Origin: Buxus sempervirens
Lineage: Eukaryota; Streptophyta; Magnoliopsida; Buxales; Buxaceae
DNA length: 64,000 bases
Direction: 5' to 3'
Assembly: GCA_947561395.2 (NCBI GenBank)
Contig: OX387194.1
Coordinates: 19,082,048 to 19,146,047 of the forward strand
This document shows, one piece after another, positions 1 to 13,110 of the stretch. Below the pieces are notes generated by a model. It did not search any database and had not been told where the DNA came from. It saw nothing but the letters and a program-made list of their open reading frames with translations. A program made the translations under genes and the position numbers. Position 1 is the first letter of the stretch. Every line of letters begins with the position of its first letter.

Positions 1-2110
1 CACTGAACACTGCCAGAGAGCTTAGCCTTGTCCTTTGTGACAGGATCTTCCCTGTCAAGTTATTATAAGGAAGGGCTAGGCTTTCCACTTTCAGAAGGTT
101 CGAAAAGGTGATTGGCATTGGTCTAGATAAATGATTGTGAGACAGGTTCAACCCATGGATCTAGCTTAAGTTTCCAATTGCAAGTGGAATGTGACCTGTT
201 AATTGTTTGCAAGAAAGATCAATTCCGGACATGGAATTCAAAGTGAGACCCTCATATGTTTTGGACTTTTTTTAGTTGTGAACATAGTTTGTACTTGCAT
301 ATCTAGAGATGGGTAGCTTTCTACAAGTGAAAAATCTAGATATCTAAAACTTTCAAATATTGTCATAGAAACAAAAAACCTAAGAACTCTTTTATCACGA
401 GCTATTGTAAATGTTATGTTATTTAAGCAAGATTATATTATTTAAGCAAGAACGTATAAGACCAAAAAGAGAATTGTTGGAAAGATCCATTATACTGAAA
501 TTTGACAAGTGACACAAATCATTTGGAATGTTCCCTTCAAAATGATTTCCTTTCAAGAGAAGAATGCTCAAATTTTGAAGGTTATCGATCCAATTTGGAA
601 TGCTACCACTTACGTAATTGTCTCTAACATTAAATGTCACCAAGCTTAAGCTTTTGGAGAAGGCATGTGTCAATGCACCTGTAAGCCTATTTCCCTCCAA
701 GTGTACATATTCTATGTACTGTGGGCTAAAACAGGATGGAATGGAGCTGGAGAGATCGTTGCTAGCCATGTTTAAAAAGATAAGATTAACAAGTTGGCAA
801 AAGTCATTTGGAATGGAACCTCAAAGATGATTTTTTGCGATGTCAATGCCTGCCAAATTTGACAAGTTTCCCATCTACCAAGGAAGCAAGCCTGATAACA
901 TGTTCTTACCCAAAATAATTAATGGTTAATTATTCTTTAGGCATCACATACCTTCAATTGAATTTGCTCCAGTAAGATTAAGGTTAACAATATAGAGACT
1001 CTTGAGGGATAGAGTGCACCCAAATTCTGAATGACGCCTAAATTTAAATCATTGAAGCTAAGGTCTAGATATTGCAGCATTCTCATTCTTTGGAGGCCTA
1101 AGAATGAAAATTGAGAACACGAAGAATGGACGTTTTAGGTATAATGGCTGGGAAAATATTGGCAAATATTATTCTAATGATATATATATATATATAACCA
1201 AAAATACCTTGGGCGGTTATGAAGCTGTTGATACGATTATCACTTAAATCCAACACCTCTAAGTTGGTCAAGGCAGCTAATTTTGTATAAATAAATATAA
1301 AACAAAAAGAAGGGAAAATTCAAGACAAGAAACATGATATTTACTTTCATAATTAAATGATAAAATATGGTTTCATTTGGAGCATGGAGGTTAGAAGAAC
1401 ATATAATGTTACCTTGGATATGTATTGATCCTTTTAACCCATTTCCATGGAGAGAAAGATTCTTGAGAGAGGAGATTGTACTCAAAGATGGCAGAATGCT
1501 ATTGTCAAAGTGATTATCACCCAAATCTAGGATCTCTAACTTGCTCAACCTTGATAATCTTTCAAAACTTACAAAGTTTCATGATTTTAGGAATAAAGGA
1601 AATATGCGCATATGAATTCAAGACATGAAGCATGGATATTTGTTCTAGGAAAATTAATCAACTAACAGCTTGCAAGAGATTGGCAACAATGACTATTCTG
1701 ATGATTTTTCCTATCCAAAAGTACCTTAAGCGGTTATGAAGTTGCTAGTAGCATTCGATCTTAAATCCAACACCTTTAAGTTGCTCAAGGCTGCTAATTC
1801 TGCGTAAAACAAAAAAGAAGGGAAATTACAACAAAAGAAGCATGCCATTTATTTACGTAAATGATAATACATTGTTTCATTCGAGGCATGGAAGAACTTA
1901 TACTGTTACCTTGCATGTGAGTTGATCCTTCTAATCTATTGTATTGTAGAGAAAGATTCTTGAGAGTCGAGATTGTGCTCAAAGATGGCAGAATGCTGTT
2001 GTTGAATCGATTATAACACAAATCTAGCATCTCTAATTTGCTCAACCTTGATAATCTTTCAAAACCTTCAAAGTTTCATTCAACTTGATTTTAGAAATCT
2101 AGGAAATATG

Positions 2111-2180
<70 letters not shown>

Positions 2181-2629
2181 TTCAAACCTAGTCCGCAAGC
2201 CATACTCAGATTAGGAACACATGGACCAAGCTTAGGGTCAACAATATTTTGTAATAGTAGTAGATCGAGATAACATACCTCTATTCCAAACGCAATCGAG
2301 TAGCCAATTGTCGTATAAGTCGAGGCTCCGCAGCTCTTCGAAAGGAAGAAACAAGGAGGTGTTTAGATAATCATAGAACCATGCACGATGAAGTGAAAGA
2401 CGAATCACTCTTCCTGTGGTGTTGTTGCACTCCACTCCCTCCCAAGCACAACAATTGCTATCGTCCCATAATGGGGGGAAGCATATCTTGATGAAGAGTT
2501 AAAGGAAGCTTTGATTTGTAAAAGAGCGATGTGCTCTTCCTCTAAGTAGCCAAAGCACCCATAGACCTGAAACTGAGCTACGAGAAACAGTGCAATGCAC
2601 AGTTGTTTCCAAGCCATGATTCCTTGCAT
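1..2629 (-). pseudogene. LRR receptor-like protein pseudogene, 5' part (runs off the left edge)
   Basis: Host gene of the receptor-like-protein class (surface receptors with extracellular leucine-rich repeats, often immune or developmental). The start is ATG at 2629 or 2617, followed by a hydrophobic signal peptide (LCIALFLVAQFQVYGCFG) and the N-cap motif EEEHIALLQIKASF. The paired-cysteine cap DDSNCCAWEGVECNNTTGRV follows in another frame, so a frameshift lies at the G-run near 2473-2478. Short LRR exons with GT-AG borders follow at about 2280-2629, 1912-2067, 1727-1799, 1417-1563, 1211-1282 and 952-1110. A longer LRR exon lies below 906, and LRRs (GIDLSCKQLTGHIP, GLNLSHNHLS) continue to the edge. 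In-frame stops are seen at 821-823 and 161-163. The transmembrane end is outside the window. The family call is firm; the exon borders are my own reading. Confidence 0.85.
2110..2177. repeat. (AT)n microsatellite in an RLP intron
   Basis: An almost uninterrupted AT dinucleotide run of about 65 bp lies in the intron between the first and second LRR exons of the RLP pseudogene. Confidence 0.95.
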
Positions 2630-2644
2630 TGTGGTTTGCCCCAA

Positions 2645-3379
2645 CTACATGCTAATATATATAGCATTTCAAAGGCATAATATGGTACTCCACAACTTGT
2701 AAGTTTTGTATAGGTTTGACTGCAAATACCTAGCAATTGTTCAATTTCGTAGTAAGGAGGTTACTTAACTAGAGAAATGTGCAATGTATGTTAAAATAAA
2801 TTTCTAGTGAAGCAATCTTTAATTAGTGTCCACAACCTGTAGCTTCCAAATAATGAAGTCCCCATGTAATTAATTTGAGAAGACTTTGACTCGACATCAA
2901 TGCTGCAAATTAGAAACATAAAAGACGTAGTGTTGAGATGTCGATGCAAGTACTTGCATAAGAACAAAAATTTCTTTCTCAATGGTAGGAGGATGATAAA
3001 TGTCTTTGAAGGGTCATTTTACTAGCTGACACAAAAACGTCTTTGAAGGGTCGTGACTAACACATCCATCATTATTATTCAAAGAAAATCTATCCCATGC
3101 ATGATAAATGGCATAAACTATATATGGTATGCCGAAGTCAATTTTTTGTTAGTGGGTCCCATACCACATGGGATCCATAAGCCCTTTAGGGCATTGTCTT
3201 TCTATTGTCATCTATTTATTTAATAAAAGAGAAGCTAAAATAAACAAGGGGATGCAGCTATGATAACGTGAAAAAGAGAAAGAAAAAAAGAGAGGCCAGG
3301 GTGTGCGTATTGTGGTAGTGAAAAAAGGAGAGGCGTGTTGTGTTCTTTGGAAAGAAGACAATAACGCGGTATTACTAAA
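2645..3379. other. 5' flank of the RLP pseudogene, nothing recognised
   Basis: AT-rich flank upstream of the RLP start. It contains two near-identical short words (GTCTTTGAAGGGTC) near 3002 and 3029. I see no coding potential, TIRs or LTR ends. Confidence 0.5.
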
Positions 3380-3677
3380 GCCATTAAATTAGACACATGT
3401 TTTCCATCCACCCAAGAGGCAAGCCTTATAACATGTTATTATTAGTGTTTGATACATTTAGCTTAGAGCAATTAAACAAGCCATGCAACCAAAGCAGCAA
3501 TAAACCTCAGACTGAACTAACAAAACCAATACCATGGGTGTGGTGGCCCAATGGTCTTGTAGGTAGTTAGGAGGTTGAGGACCTTGGATCAAATCCTCTA
3601 CATGCAAGGTTGGTCTAAAGGTCTTAAACCAAGTCCACCTGCGGATCATAGGATACTCATGGTGATGTGGTGATGGT

Positions 3678-6270
3678 TGTAGACACCATAAATTGCACTA
3701 TGTAAACCAATGAATGAATGAATGTAGGAAAAAGAATTTATTTGTGATTGATCGAAATTAAATTTCGGATATAAAGGCTATATATGTAGCCGAATTTATA
3801 TTTCGGTCATAAAGGTTTTTAATGTACCGAAAATATATTTCGGTCATTAATAGATATATGTGTAGCTGAGATAATATTTCGGTTCATATTAATGAGCTGG
3901 CATTTCAAATCTTTGACAGTTATGCACATTAGCAATTGCACGTGGGCTGTAACTGAATTTTTTCCGAACTAATATTTTGGTCATACATATATTCTATAAT
4001 GACCAAAATTATTTTGTGGTTATAAGGAATTTTATTTGTAGCTGACCTGAGTTTTTGGTCATGAAGAATTTAATTGAAAGTGAAAGTTCCCTCGAGCTTT
4101 CTCTTATTTACCTTTAAACCTCTCTCTGGGAAGCTTGAATTCCCCAAATTGGCCTTCGAAATTTGTCAAATTCCCCCAATTCAGGCCTTAGACTTGAATT
4201 GTAAGGATCTTGACACATTTTGTGTCTACCCTTGAGACTTTCTTGCCACTCTTCTTGCCTATAAATAGAGGGTCTCTTCTCTAGCAAAGGGCTAGAAAAT
4301 TGGAGATCTAGAGCTTTTGAAGAATAAGGGAAACTTTTGCCCAATTCTTTGCTCAAGCATCCAAGGTAATTCTCCACTCTTCCTCTTTACTTGTATTTCA
4401 ATTCAAGCACTCTCATCTTTTACCTTTTTGTAATGTAAGGCCCTTGGGTGTTTTTGCAACCCCAAACCTTGCTTAAAGTACCTTAAGCCACCTCTCTAGC
4501 CGTAAAACGTAAAGAGAGAATTAGGGAAAACAAGCTAAGGGGTGGATCCTTAGGTTTAGATCCCTATTTGTTTGATTTTGATGTGATATGCCATATTCTT
4601 TATTATGTATGGTTTTTTATCCTCAATTTGAGAGGAATTTCATAGATCTAAGCTACCTCATAGCTTTAAATCTGAAATTCCTTTATAGATTTGATTTTTT
4701 ACACAATTTTACAAAGCACATACTCACTTGTGCTCTTTTTCAATTTTAGGCATGATTTCTTAGATCTAACATGCTCAATATAGTAGATTTGAGAATTTGG
4801 CCTCAAAATAAGATTTCAAGACCTTCATGATGGTTTTTAGTTAACCTTAATCACTTGGAGAAGGCTTCATGGCTGGATCTCCTTAGATCTAGGCAATTCC
4901 TTTTGGAATTTGGACCAATATGATCCAAACTGTCCAAATAATGAAAGATTTGGATTTTATCTTTGTCCTAAATGTTTTTACATATCTCTCAACTCATTTG
5001 AGTTTATTTATATTTGATTTCAAAAGTCAAATGCTCAAATCTGAAGTTTTGATTTACATTTTATTCAATTTTTACAGTTCTAGACAAAACCTGTGCCTTA
5101 TCTTGTATCATATGTAGCTTCATCATACGGATGAAATTTTGAATGATTCTAGAGGCATAAGAAAAGTAAGGAAGTCGAGTTTAATCCTGTAAAATTTGAG
5201 CAATTTATATGGAGTAGATTTTCAAACCATTTAATTGAAGTTGATGAGTCAGATCAACATAGTTTGCTGTACTTGTCACTTTGATTGAGCACCAAAGGCT
5301 CATTTTAACTCTGATTTGAGTGATTATAGCTTTTGAGTCTTTTTTTATGAATCTATTTTCAAATCCAATTGGTTTCATAAGTTTTTACTTTAATTTGAGC
5401 TCTGTGCTTGATTGACTCTGTGCTACTCAGTAGCAGATTACAGCGTATATTTGTGATCATCTGAGTATGTTTGGGAGAGCACACAAGCCATAAATTGATG
5501 AAGTTTTGAGTAAGGCCTATGCCATTCGAAAGATGGCACCTCATACTTCATTCACACTAATTTTCAAGGACTTATATGGAGCCAATCTCCATGAAGAAAC
5601 TTTCAAAATTGGCTACTCATCACTTTTCATTGTGTTATATCAATAGCTTTAAGCAAGCCTAACTCTCTTGTTTTAAATCAAAATTTGAATGAAATTTTTA
5701 CTAGATCTTCTACTCAATATTATTTTTCAAAATTTGAAATTTTTAAATCAATATTATTTTTGAATTGAATGATTTATAGTTGATTGAAGTTTCCTAGCTC
5801 AAAAGGCTTAAGTTTGCACTGATTTCTCCCGATTTGGTTTGATTTGTTCTCCTTCATTTTTTGGCTTGATTTTCACTTGAATCATAAAGTCTTGGAGGTG
5901 ATACATCTACAAAGAGAGTCCATAATTTATTGGATCACTTATGTGGATAAATCACACATATGTTTGTTTAATTTTACATGTTTTCGAATGATTTTTGTTT
6001 GCAAACAAACATGTAGCATGAATAGGCATATATGGCAACCATCTTGTATGGATGATTAGGGATGCCTAACACCTTCCTCTACTCATAACCTAACCCCTTA
6101 CCTTATCTTTGGACTAAACCATGAATTAGGGCTACTTTAGCTCAATTTCACTCTTTTATGCTCACTTTAGTGTCCATCCACACTTAGATTTTGGATGGTG
6201 GTGACTCCTTGTTTATGTGAATTCCATGTGGCGTTTAGGAAGTCATCTAGATGATTTCCATGGTTCCACA
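3678..6270 (+). mobile_element. Old solo LTR, Tat/Ogre-type Ty3-gypsy, in the SINE
   Basis: Starts TGTAGACACC and ends TTCCACA. It is flanked by ATGGT (3673-3677) and ACGGT (6271-6275), a 5-bp target duplication with one difference, as expected of an old insertion. Internal landmarks follow the same order as the intact Tat LTRs in this window: palindrome array (about 3747-4060), TATA box TATAAATAGAG (about 4262), the GCCGTAAAACGTAAAG word, GGTGTTAGGCACC-like words in reverse sense near 6065, and a U5 GTGACTCC word. No internal coding region remains, so it is a solo LTR. It is clearly diverged from 22319-24594. Confidence 0.85.
3747..4060. repeat. Array of CGAAA/TTTCG palindromes in the solo LTR
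   Basis: About seven degenerate units of roughly 23-25 bp with the form ACCGAAA-N-TTTCGGT, for example near 3750, 3787, 3826 and 3868, decaying to CCAAAA/TTTTGG forms by 4060. They lie upstream of the LTR TATA box, the same place as the arrays of other sequence in the other Tat-type LTRs. Confidence 0.8.
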
Positions 6271-6600
6271 ACGGTCCATTTGCTTAGACTAAGGCGGGGA
6301 TGTAAGGTAACTATGGCTCAATCTGAACATTCCACAACGAGGAGAAAACCACTATGGTCACGCCCAACGAGTCGGCCTCGGCCATGCTAGTAGCCCCTTT
6401 CCTCCCTTTTTATTTACCCAAAAAAAAAAATAACTAATAAAACCAACACGATGCACAACTGCTTTAGCCATGATTCGTGCAATGTGTTTGTGGTACACCC
6501 CAACTACATGCATATATAACATTTCGTAAGGCCAAGGCATGATATAGTACCTCGCAACCTATAACTTTAGATTACGTTTTGGTCCAGCCACCAAACAAGA

Positions 6601-7654
6601 AAGTTTTTCTTGGAATTTGAGAAGATGCTTGTAATCGGGTGTTAATTGCCTATAATTAAAGCTTGCAATAGAAACCAGAGCTGATGTCGACGATGGGGAC
6701 GACTGAGGAGCAGAAATGGACCCTGATGCACGTCGAGTGGTCACCATGCTACACAAGAAAGAAAACCTCACAAAGAAAACAGGGGTTAGGGTTTGACGAA
6801 GACTAAGAGAAAAGAGGAGGGAAAAATGAGAAAAAAAATATTTAAAGAGAGTAAGGAAAAATGAGAAGAGATAAAGCCTGCTAATTAAAGCTCACTAAGA
6901 AAGAAGAGAAACACTCATAAACTTCGGATATTGCAGAAGACCACACCAGTTCAAAAAGCAGTTAGAAATAACTGAAAAAGAAAGAGAGAAGACAACAGAA
7001 CACATGTTACAACACACTAAAAATAGGATCATAATGTTAGAACAGTCAAAACTTCAACTTCCCAAAAGTCAACGTTTAAGACTATAATTGAAGTATACTG
7101 AGATTGCGATATACTGAGCAGAAAATGAAACCAACAGTGTGTGTGTGTGTGAGCAGCAGGAATCTTTCTGTGTCTGATCTCCTTGATATTTCCAACAATG
7201 GAAAGCAGGACATCGTGAAACAAACATGAGAATTCAATACTGGCCCCCTTTTTCTTTTTCTTCTTCTATTTCTCTTTTTTTTTTCTTTGGTAGCTTTCAC
7301 TCTGACAATAAGGTAGCTTTTTTCTCATGGTAGATCTTCCTCTACATATTTGTGATACATATGCCCCGATTACTCTAGGATAGCTTCACACAAAATGTAG
7401 GAAGCTTTTTCTGAGTCCACAATTTTTGTACCAAGAAATCAAATCCAGATGTTATTCAAGATATATTGATCACAAGTTGTACTTCACTTAGACATTCAGA
7501 TCAGAAAAATATATGCTGCTGTGCACTATTTGATGGGCTTGAAAATCAAGATCATTATATATCAAAACTCAGAAATTCAGATTTAGAGAATTAAAAATTA
7601 ACTATTGGAAATATGAAACATTGTCAATCTGAAATCTGATCCTATTCTGAATAT
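6601..7654. other. Unassigned stretch with simple repeats
   Basis: I recognise no gene. A short open frame on the minus strand (6559-6771) starts MVTTRRASGS and has no convincing family. There is a (GT)n run at 7137-7151 and a pyrimidine-rich stretch at 7246-7287. The right part should hold the 3' end of the copia element, but no match to its 5' LTR is visible. Confidence 0.4.
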
Positions 7655-10600
7655 TTACATCATGCACAAACCTAAGGTCTTCCTTAAGGATTCAAATTTG
7701 ATTGCATTAAGAGCCTTAGTAAATATATCAGCATATTGTTTTTCAATCACAACATGTTCTAGAACAACAGTATCATTTTCAACCAACTCTCTATTGAAGT
7801 GGTGTCTAATGTTAATATGCTTAGTTCTTGAGTGTTGAACTGGATTCTTAGAGACATCAATAGCACTAGTATTATCACAATAGACAATCAGACTATCCTG
7901 TATAATACCGTAATCCTTGAGCATTTGTTTCATCTAAATTAGTTGTGTGCAACAACTACTAGCTGCTATGTATTCAGCTTTAGCCGTGGACAAAGATATG
8001 GAGTTCTGCTTCTTACTATACCATGACACCAGATTATTTCCAAGATAAAAGCACCCTCCAGTAGTGCTTTTTTGATCATCTGCATTTCCTGCCTAATCTG
8101 CATCACTAAAACCAACAAGATTAGAATTAGTATCTTTAGAGTACCAAATCCCATAGCCAACTGTTCCATTGACATATCTGATAATTCTTTTAACAGTAGC
8201 CAGATGAGACTCCTTAGGATTTGCTTGGTATCTGGTACAAATTCCAATACTAAAACATATATATCAGGCCGACTAGCAGTTAAATACAATAGGCTACTAA
8301 TCATACTACGATATAAACTGGTATCCACAAAAGTTCCATCTTCATCTCTGGTTATCCTTATGTTGGTTCCTATTGAAGTTCTTAAATGTTTGGAACTCTC
8401 CAAACTGAATTTCTTTACAAGATTTTTTGCATACTTGCTTTGAGACACAACTATCCCATCATCAAGTTGCTTAATTTGTAAACCCAAAAAATAATTCAGT
8501 TCTCCCACCAAGCTCATTTCAAATTCATTCTTCATTTGGAACACAAATTCATAAACTTTTTTTTGAAAGGTAGATCCAAACACAATGTCATCAACATAGA
8601 TTTGAGCAATGATGATGCCTGATCTAAGTTTATAAACAGACAGCGTTTTATCAACTCCCCTCTTTCATAGCCTGTCCCAACCAAAAAGGTGGTTAGTCAC
8701 TCATACCAAGCTCTAAGAGCTTGTTTCAAGCCATATAGAGCCTTTTTCAGTCTATAAACATGATAAGGATGATGAGGATCCTCAAATCCTTTAGGTTCTT
8801 CAACAAACACTTCCTCATTTAGAAACCCATTTAAAAAAGCACTTTTAACATCCATTTGAAAAATTTTGAATCCTAACAAACATGCTATGGCAATAATTAA
8901 TCTAATGGATTCTAACCTTGCTACAGGAGCAAAAGTCTCATCAAAATCAACACTTTCAATCTGAGTATACCCTTGAACCCCTAATTTGGCTTTATTTCTT
9001 GTAATGTTAACAAGTTCATCAGATTTATTCTAGAAAATCCACTTGGAACCAATCAAATTAAAATCTTTGGGTCTAGGTACAAGGGTCCAAACATCATTCC
9101 TTACAAATTGTTCCAATTCTTCTTGCATAGCATTGATCCAAAACTCATCAAGGAGAGCTTCCTTAACATTTTTAGGTTCAAGAGACGAAGTATAACAAAC
9201 ATACTGGACCATATCTTGGTAGTTTACCTTTGGTCGACCTCTTGTATGAATCTCATCATCAAGACTTCTAATGATTGTGTCTACATGATGATTCTTCTAA
9301 ATTCGAGATGATGGTTCTCGAGTAGTTGGATTTGTAATATCAAAAGAACTAGATTTAGATTCTATAAATCCTGTATTAAAGTTTGGTGTAGAGTGACTAT
9401 TTGTTGCAGTGTCTTTTAACACATCAATTGTAACAGTATCTTCTGTATCAGAAGTTTCATGAGGAAAAACTTCTCCTGCCTTTTCTGAACTTCAGCATTC
9501 TTCATGAGACTTGTTATGACTTCCCCCTTAGAGTGATTTGCACAATCTTTATAGTCATCAACCACAATATTAAAAGATTCCATAACAGTTTGAATTCTTA
9601 TATTATAAACTCTGTAGGCTCTACTGTTTGTGGAATAACCCAGAAATATTGCCTTATCACTTTTGGCATCAAATTTGTCCAGATGTTCTCGATCATTCAA
9701 AATGTAGCAAGTACTGCCAAAAACATGAAAATAGCTGAGATTGGGTTTCTTACCTTCCCACATTTCATAAGGAGTTTTGGTAGTACCTGGTCTAAGATAG
9801 ACTCTATTAACTATGTAACAAGTTGTGTTAACAACTTCTGCCCAAAGTCTCATAGGCACTCTTTTAGAGTTTAGCATAACACGAGCCATTTCTTGAAGAG
9901 TCCTATTTTTCCTCTCAACAACAGCATTCTGTTGAGGTGTTTTAGGAGCTGAGAATTCATGAGCAATACCAAAATTGTTGCAGAAATTATCAAAAACAGT
10001 GTTTCAAACTATCTTCCATGATCACTTCTTTTCCTCACTATTTTTCCAATGTTACAACACTTTTCATTTTGTAATTTAATACACAGTGTTTTGAACACTT
10101 CAAAGGTGTTTGATTTTTCTCTAATAAAATCAACCCAAGTGAACCTAGACAAGTCATCAACACAAACAAACACATACCTTTTGCCGGATATACTTGCTAC
10201 TTGCATTGGACCCATAAGATCCATGTGAAGTAACTTGAGAATCCTTGTTGTAGAAATCTGTTGCAATGGTTTATGAACAGATTTCTGTTGTTTACCAATC
10301 TGACATGGTCCACATATTCCAGGCTATTTGTTTCAAGCTTTGGTACTCCTTGAACAATACCTGTATTTACAATCTTGATTAGATTTTTGTAGTTCAACTG
10401 TCCAAGCTTTTGATGCCATAAATCAATTTTATCTAAAGAGATTTTATGACATGTGTGTGGTTGTGACAAGATATAATAGTTATCAGGAGATCTGTATCCC
10501 TTTAGAACACATGTTTCAGCCTCACTAAAAAACAAAGCATTTGTTCTTTGTGAACCAAACAAACAAGTTCTGATCACAGAGTTGGCTGATGCTTATCAAA

Positions 10601-12837
10601 TTAGCTTTTAGCCCTTCCACATGTAATATGTTCTTTAGCCTGGGAAATCCTTCCATATCTAAGTTTCCTTTGCCAAGGACTCGTCCTTTGACACCATCAC
10701 CAAAGGTCACTTGTTCTGACAAAGTACTTTGATATACTGTAAGAATATCTTTGTTCCCTATCATATGCCTATAACATCCACTATCAAAATACCACGAGTC
10801 AGTAGCACAAGACAAAGAATTATAAGTAACAAGACATCTGAGATTAGACTTTCTTACCCAAACCTTTTTAGTAACAGCAGATTTATACTTGTTCCCTTTT
10901 GATATCATACTTGGAATATTGACACCCATTCCTTTCCTAATAGTAGTCAAATATTTGAAGCATCGAGGACGAATATGACCAGCCAAGCTACAAAAATGAC
11001 AAATAGGAACAAATTTCTTTGGCTTAAATGGTGGTTTAGTTTTCTTATCAGACACAATGGGTGATTCTAATGTTGAAGAGGATCTTACAACATTTTTGAG
11101 GAAGAATTTTCCCTTGTAAAGCCAATACCTTGATCATCACCATGAGCCTTTCCAAGAGACAATGCATGATTGAGGTTCCCAATACTTGAGTTCAGCATTT
11201 GAATATTCTTTTGAAGTCTTTCTAACTCGATTCTGAGTTCCTACACTTTCTACTCCTTATTATCAAGAAGATCTTCAAAGTTGGTTGCAGTCTTTTTCAA
11301 ACTCTCTTTTTCTTTAAGGAGTTCAACAACTTGAGCTTCTAATGATTTTTTCATTTCACAAACCCAGATCCACTTCCCATACATTTTCTTGTACATTTTT
11401 TGAATGGTTTTAGTACTCAAATCATCATCATCATTGCTGGAATATGTTTCAAAATAAAAAACTACCACTTTTGCTTTGTGAATAACAAGTTGTTCTTGCT
11501 CTCTGCTAGTGAATGCAATGTGATTACTGGTATGTTCATCTTCTTCTTGACTATCTTCTATGTCATCATCCCTCCAGGTGATATTCAATGATTTCCCTTT
11601 CTTCGTCAGAGTATTTGAACATTCAGATTGAATATGCCCAAACCCCTCACAGTCACGACATTATATTCCTTTGTTTTTCCTCTTCACTTCAGTAGGATGA
11701 ACATCTAACTTGTTTCTTTTTGCAATGTTGAATTTACTACGTCTAGTAGATGGATCCCTCCTATTCATTTTTCTCAGAAATTTTCCAAAATATTTTGTTA
11801 GTAAAGCAAGGGAATCATTAAGTTCATCAGTTTCATCAGACTCACCTTCTTTAGTTTGGGAATGCACTTCAGCTTGAAAGGCAATGCTTTTCTTCTCCTT
11901 TCTTTGCTTTAAGTTCATCTCAAAGGTTTGTAAAGACCCCATCAATTCATCTAGCCTCATGTTGCTTACATCATGAGCTTTTTCAATGGCAGTAACTTTT
12001 GTATGAAAACCTCTCAAGTAATGTGTAAAACCCCGTTTCGAGTAGAAAACAAAATAAAATAATAATGTTAGAATAAAATAAATTAACAGTCACAGTAAGG
12101 AAAATAAACAAAAATAACAGTAGATGAAAATATATATATGCACATATAGATGTAGGTGCTGGTTAAATCGAATTTTATTATTTCTGGGAACTTGTGGTCA
12201 TCAGGGTTGACAAAAAAAATAATAAATAAATAAATAATAATAATAATAAAGTGGAAGTATTCGGACCCGGAAATAAATAAGAATGGGTCAATAATTGTAA
12301 ATCCGGAAAACCCTGCACTAGTGAGGGGTAGAAAGGGGATTCTTAAGGAGAAGGGTGAATTAGGTTAAATCAGGGCGGCGTCTATATAAATAGGTAACTC
12401 ATGCAACTTTTCGGGGATTTGGGAAAAAAGGGTTGCGGCTCTGGAGAGAGTTAGGGTTTCAGTCCAGCGGGTTAGGTCTTGAAGTCAAAAATCTCCAGGA
12501 TGGCCGGAAGCTCAAAGAAGGTCTTCAATACTAAGGTGAGTAGCACGGTTTTACAACTGGGGTTTTGTGTTTTATGTTTCTCTCGAGCTTATTCTGATGC
12601 ATGGTTTATATATTAAGTGATGGTATGAGTTTGCTGGTTTTTCTGGGTTTCGGGAAATTACTTGAACAGAGTCTCCGGATTGAGTTTTATATTTAAAAAT
12701 GAAAGTGTTTAGATTAATTCCAAATATGGTTGGGAAGTCTTCTGGGAGTATTAGGAGTGTAGGAGAACAATTACAGAGGTACACAAACCGGCCAGTCATG
12801 TAGATCTCGAAATAACAGAGAAATGAAAATCACAGGG

Positions 12838-13110
12838 GGTATCCGCTCACCTCGCGCTCACCGGCGCTCACCTCAGAGGTAGGCGCCTCGTTAAACACTA
12901 CCTACCGCCGAGCTCACGCCCGGCTGGCGCTCATCTCGCGCGAAGTAGAAAACCTTGCGCCCATCTCGCGCGAATCTCGTGCCCACCTCACGCTCGTCTC
13001 GCGCTCACCTCACGCTCACCTAGCGTCGAGTGAGCGGTAGGTCCATTTTTGACTGTTTCTTCACCGCCGACCGGCGCTCACCTCGCGCCCACCTCAGGAA
13101 GTGAGCGCAC
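12838..13110. repeat. GC-rich CGCTCACCT-type repeat block in a Tekay-like LTR
   Basis: About fifteen imperfect repeats of the words CGCTCACCTCG and CGCCCACCTCA in AT-rich surroundings, downstream of the TATA box. Base composition changes abruptly at both edges. Confidence 0.85.

Larger units (their letters stand above)
3530..6431 (+). mobile_element. tRNA-derived SINE, split by a solo LTR
   Basis: The SINE body is 3530-3677 plus 6276-6431. The head has an RNA polymerase III A box (TGGCCCAATGG, about 3542) and B box (GGATCAAATCC, about 3586) at tRNA-like spacing. The tail ends in an A-run at about 6420-6430. A 15-bp target duplication flanks it: AACTAACAAAACCAA at 3515-3529 and AACTAATAAAACCAA at 6432-6446, with one mismatch. 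It sits in the first exon of the second RLP copy. The SINE subfamily is not identified. Confidence 0.85.
3380..6600 (-). pseudogene. Second RLP copy, first exon and flank, split by a SINE and an LTR
   Basis: Two pieces, 3380-3529 and 6447-6600, match the first exon and upstream flank of the RLP pseudogene at 1-2629. The right piece has the start ATG context and the same upstream words (CCCCAACTACATGC, then AGTACCTCGCAACCT against AGTACTCCACAACTT). The left piece encodes VQSEVYCCFGC, matching AQFQVYGCFGY, and then jumps to an LRR stretch (NNML.GLPLGWM against NMLSGLLPWWMG). The copy has therefore lost its middle and is dead. The interruption is a SINE at 3530-6431 holding an LTR. This is a decayed tandem duplicate of the neighbouring receptor gene, a common state for RLP clusters. 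Confidence 0.7.

Noticed and set aside
3542-3600. Possible tRNA gene (A and B boxes)
   Set aside because: No cloverleaf can be formed with proper arms, and the A-tail plus 15-bp target duplication mark it as a SINE.
4114-4377. Minus-strand 87-codon frame near the TATA box of the old LTR
   Set aside because: It lies wholly in LTR promoter and leader sequence and has no family resemblance.
6559-6771. MVTTRRASGS frame as a possible gag start
   Set aside because: Short, no downstream gag domain, no primer site or LTR nearby; not supportable.
6845-7650. 3' LTR of the copia element
   Set aside because: No stretch here matches the 5' LTR (18074-18852); the element's left end could not be placed.
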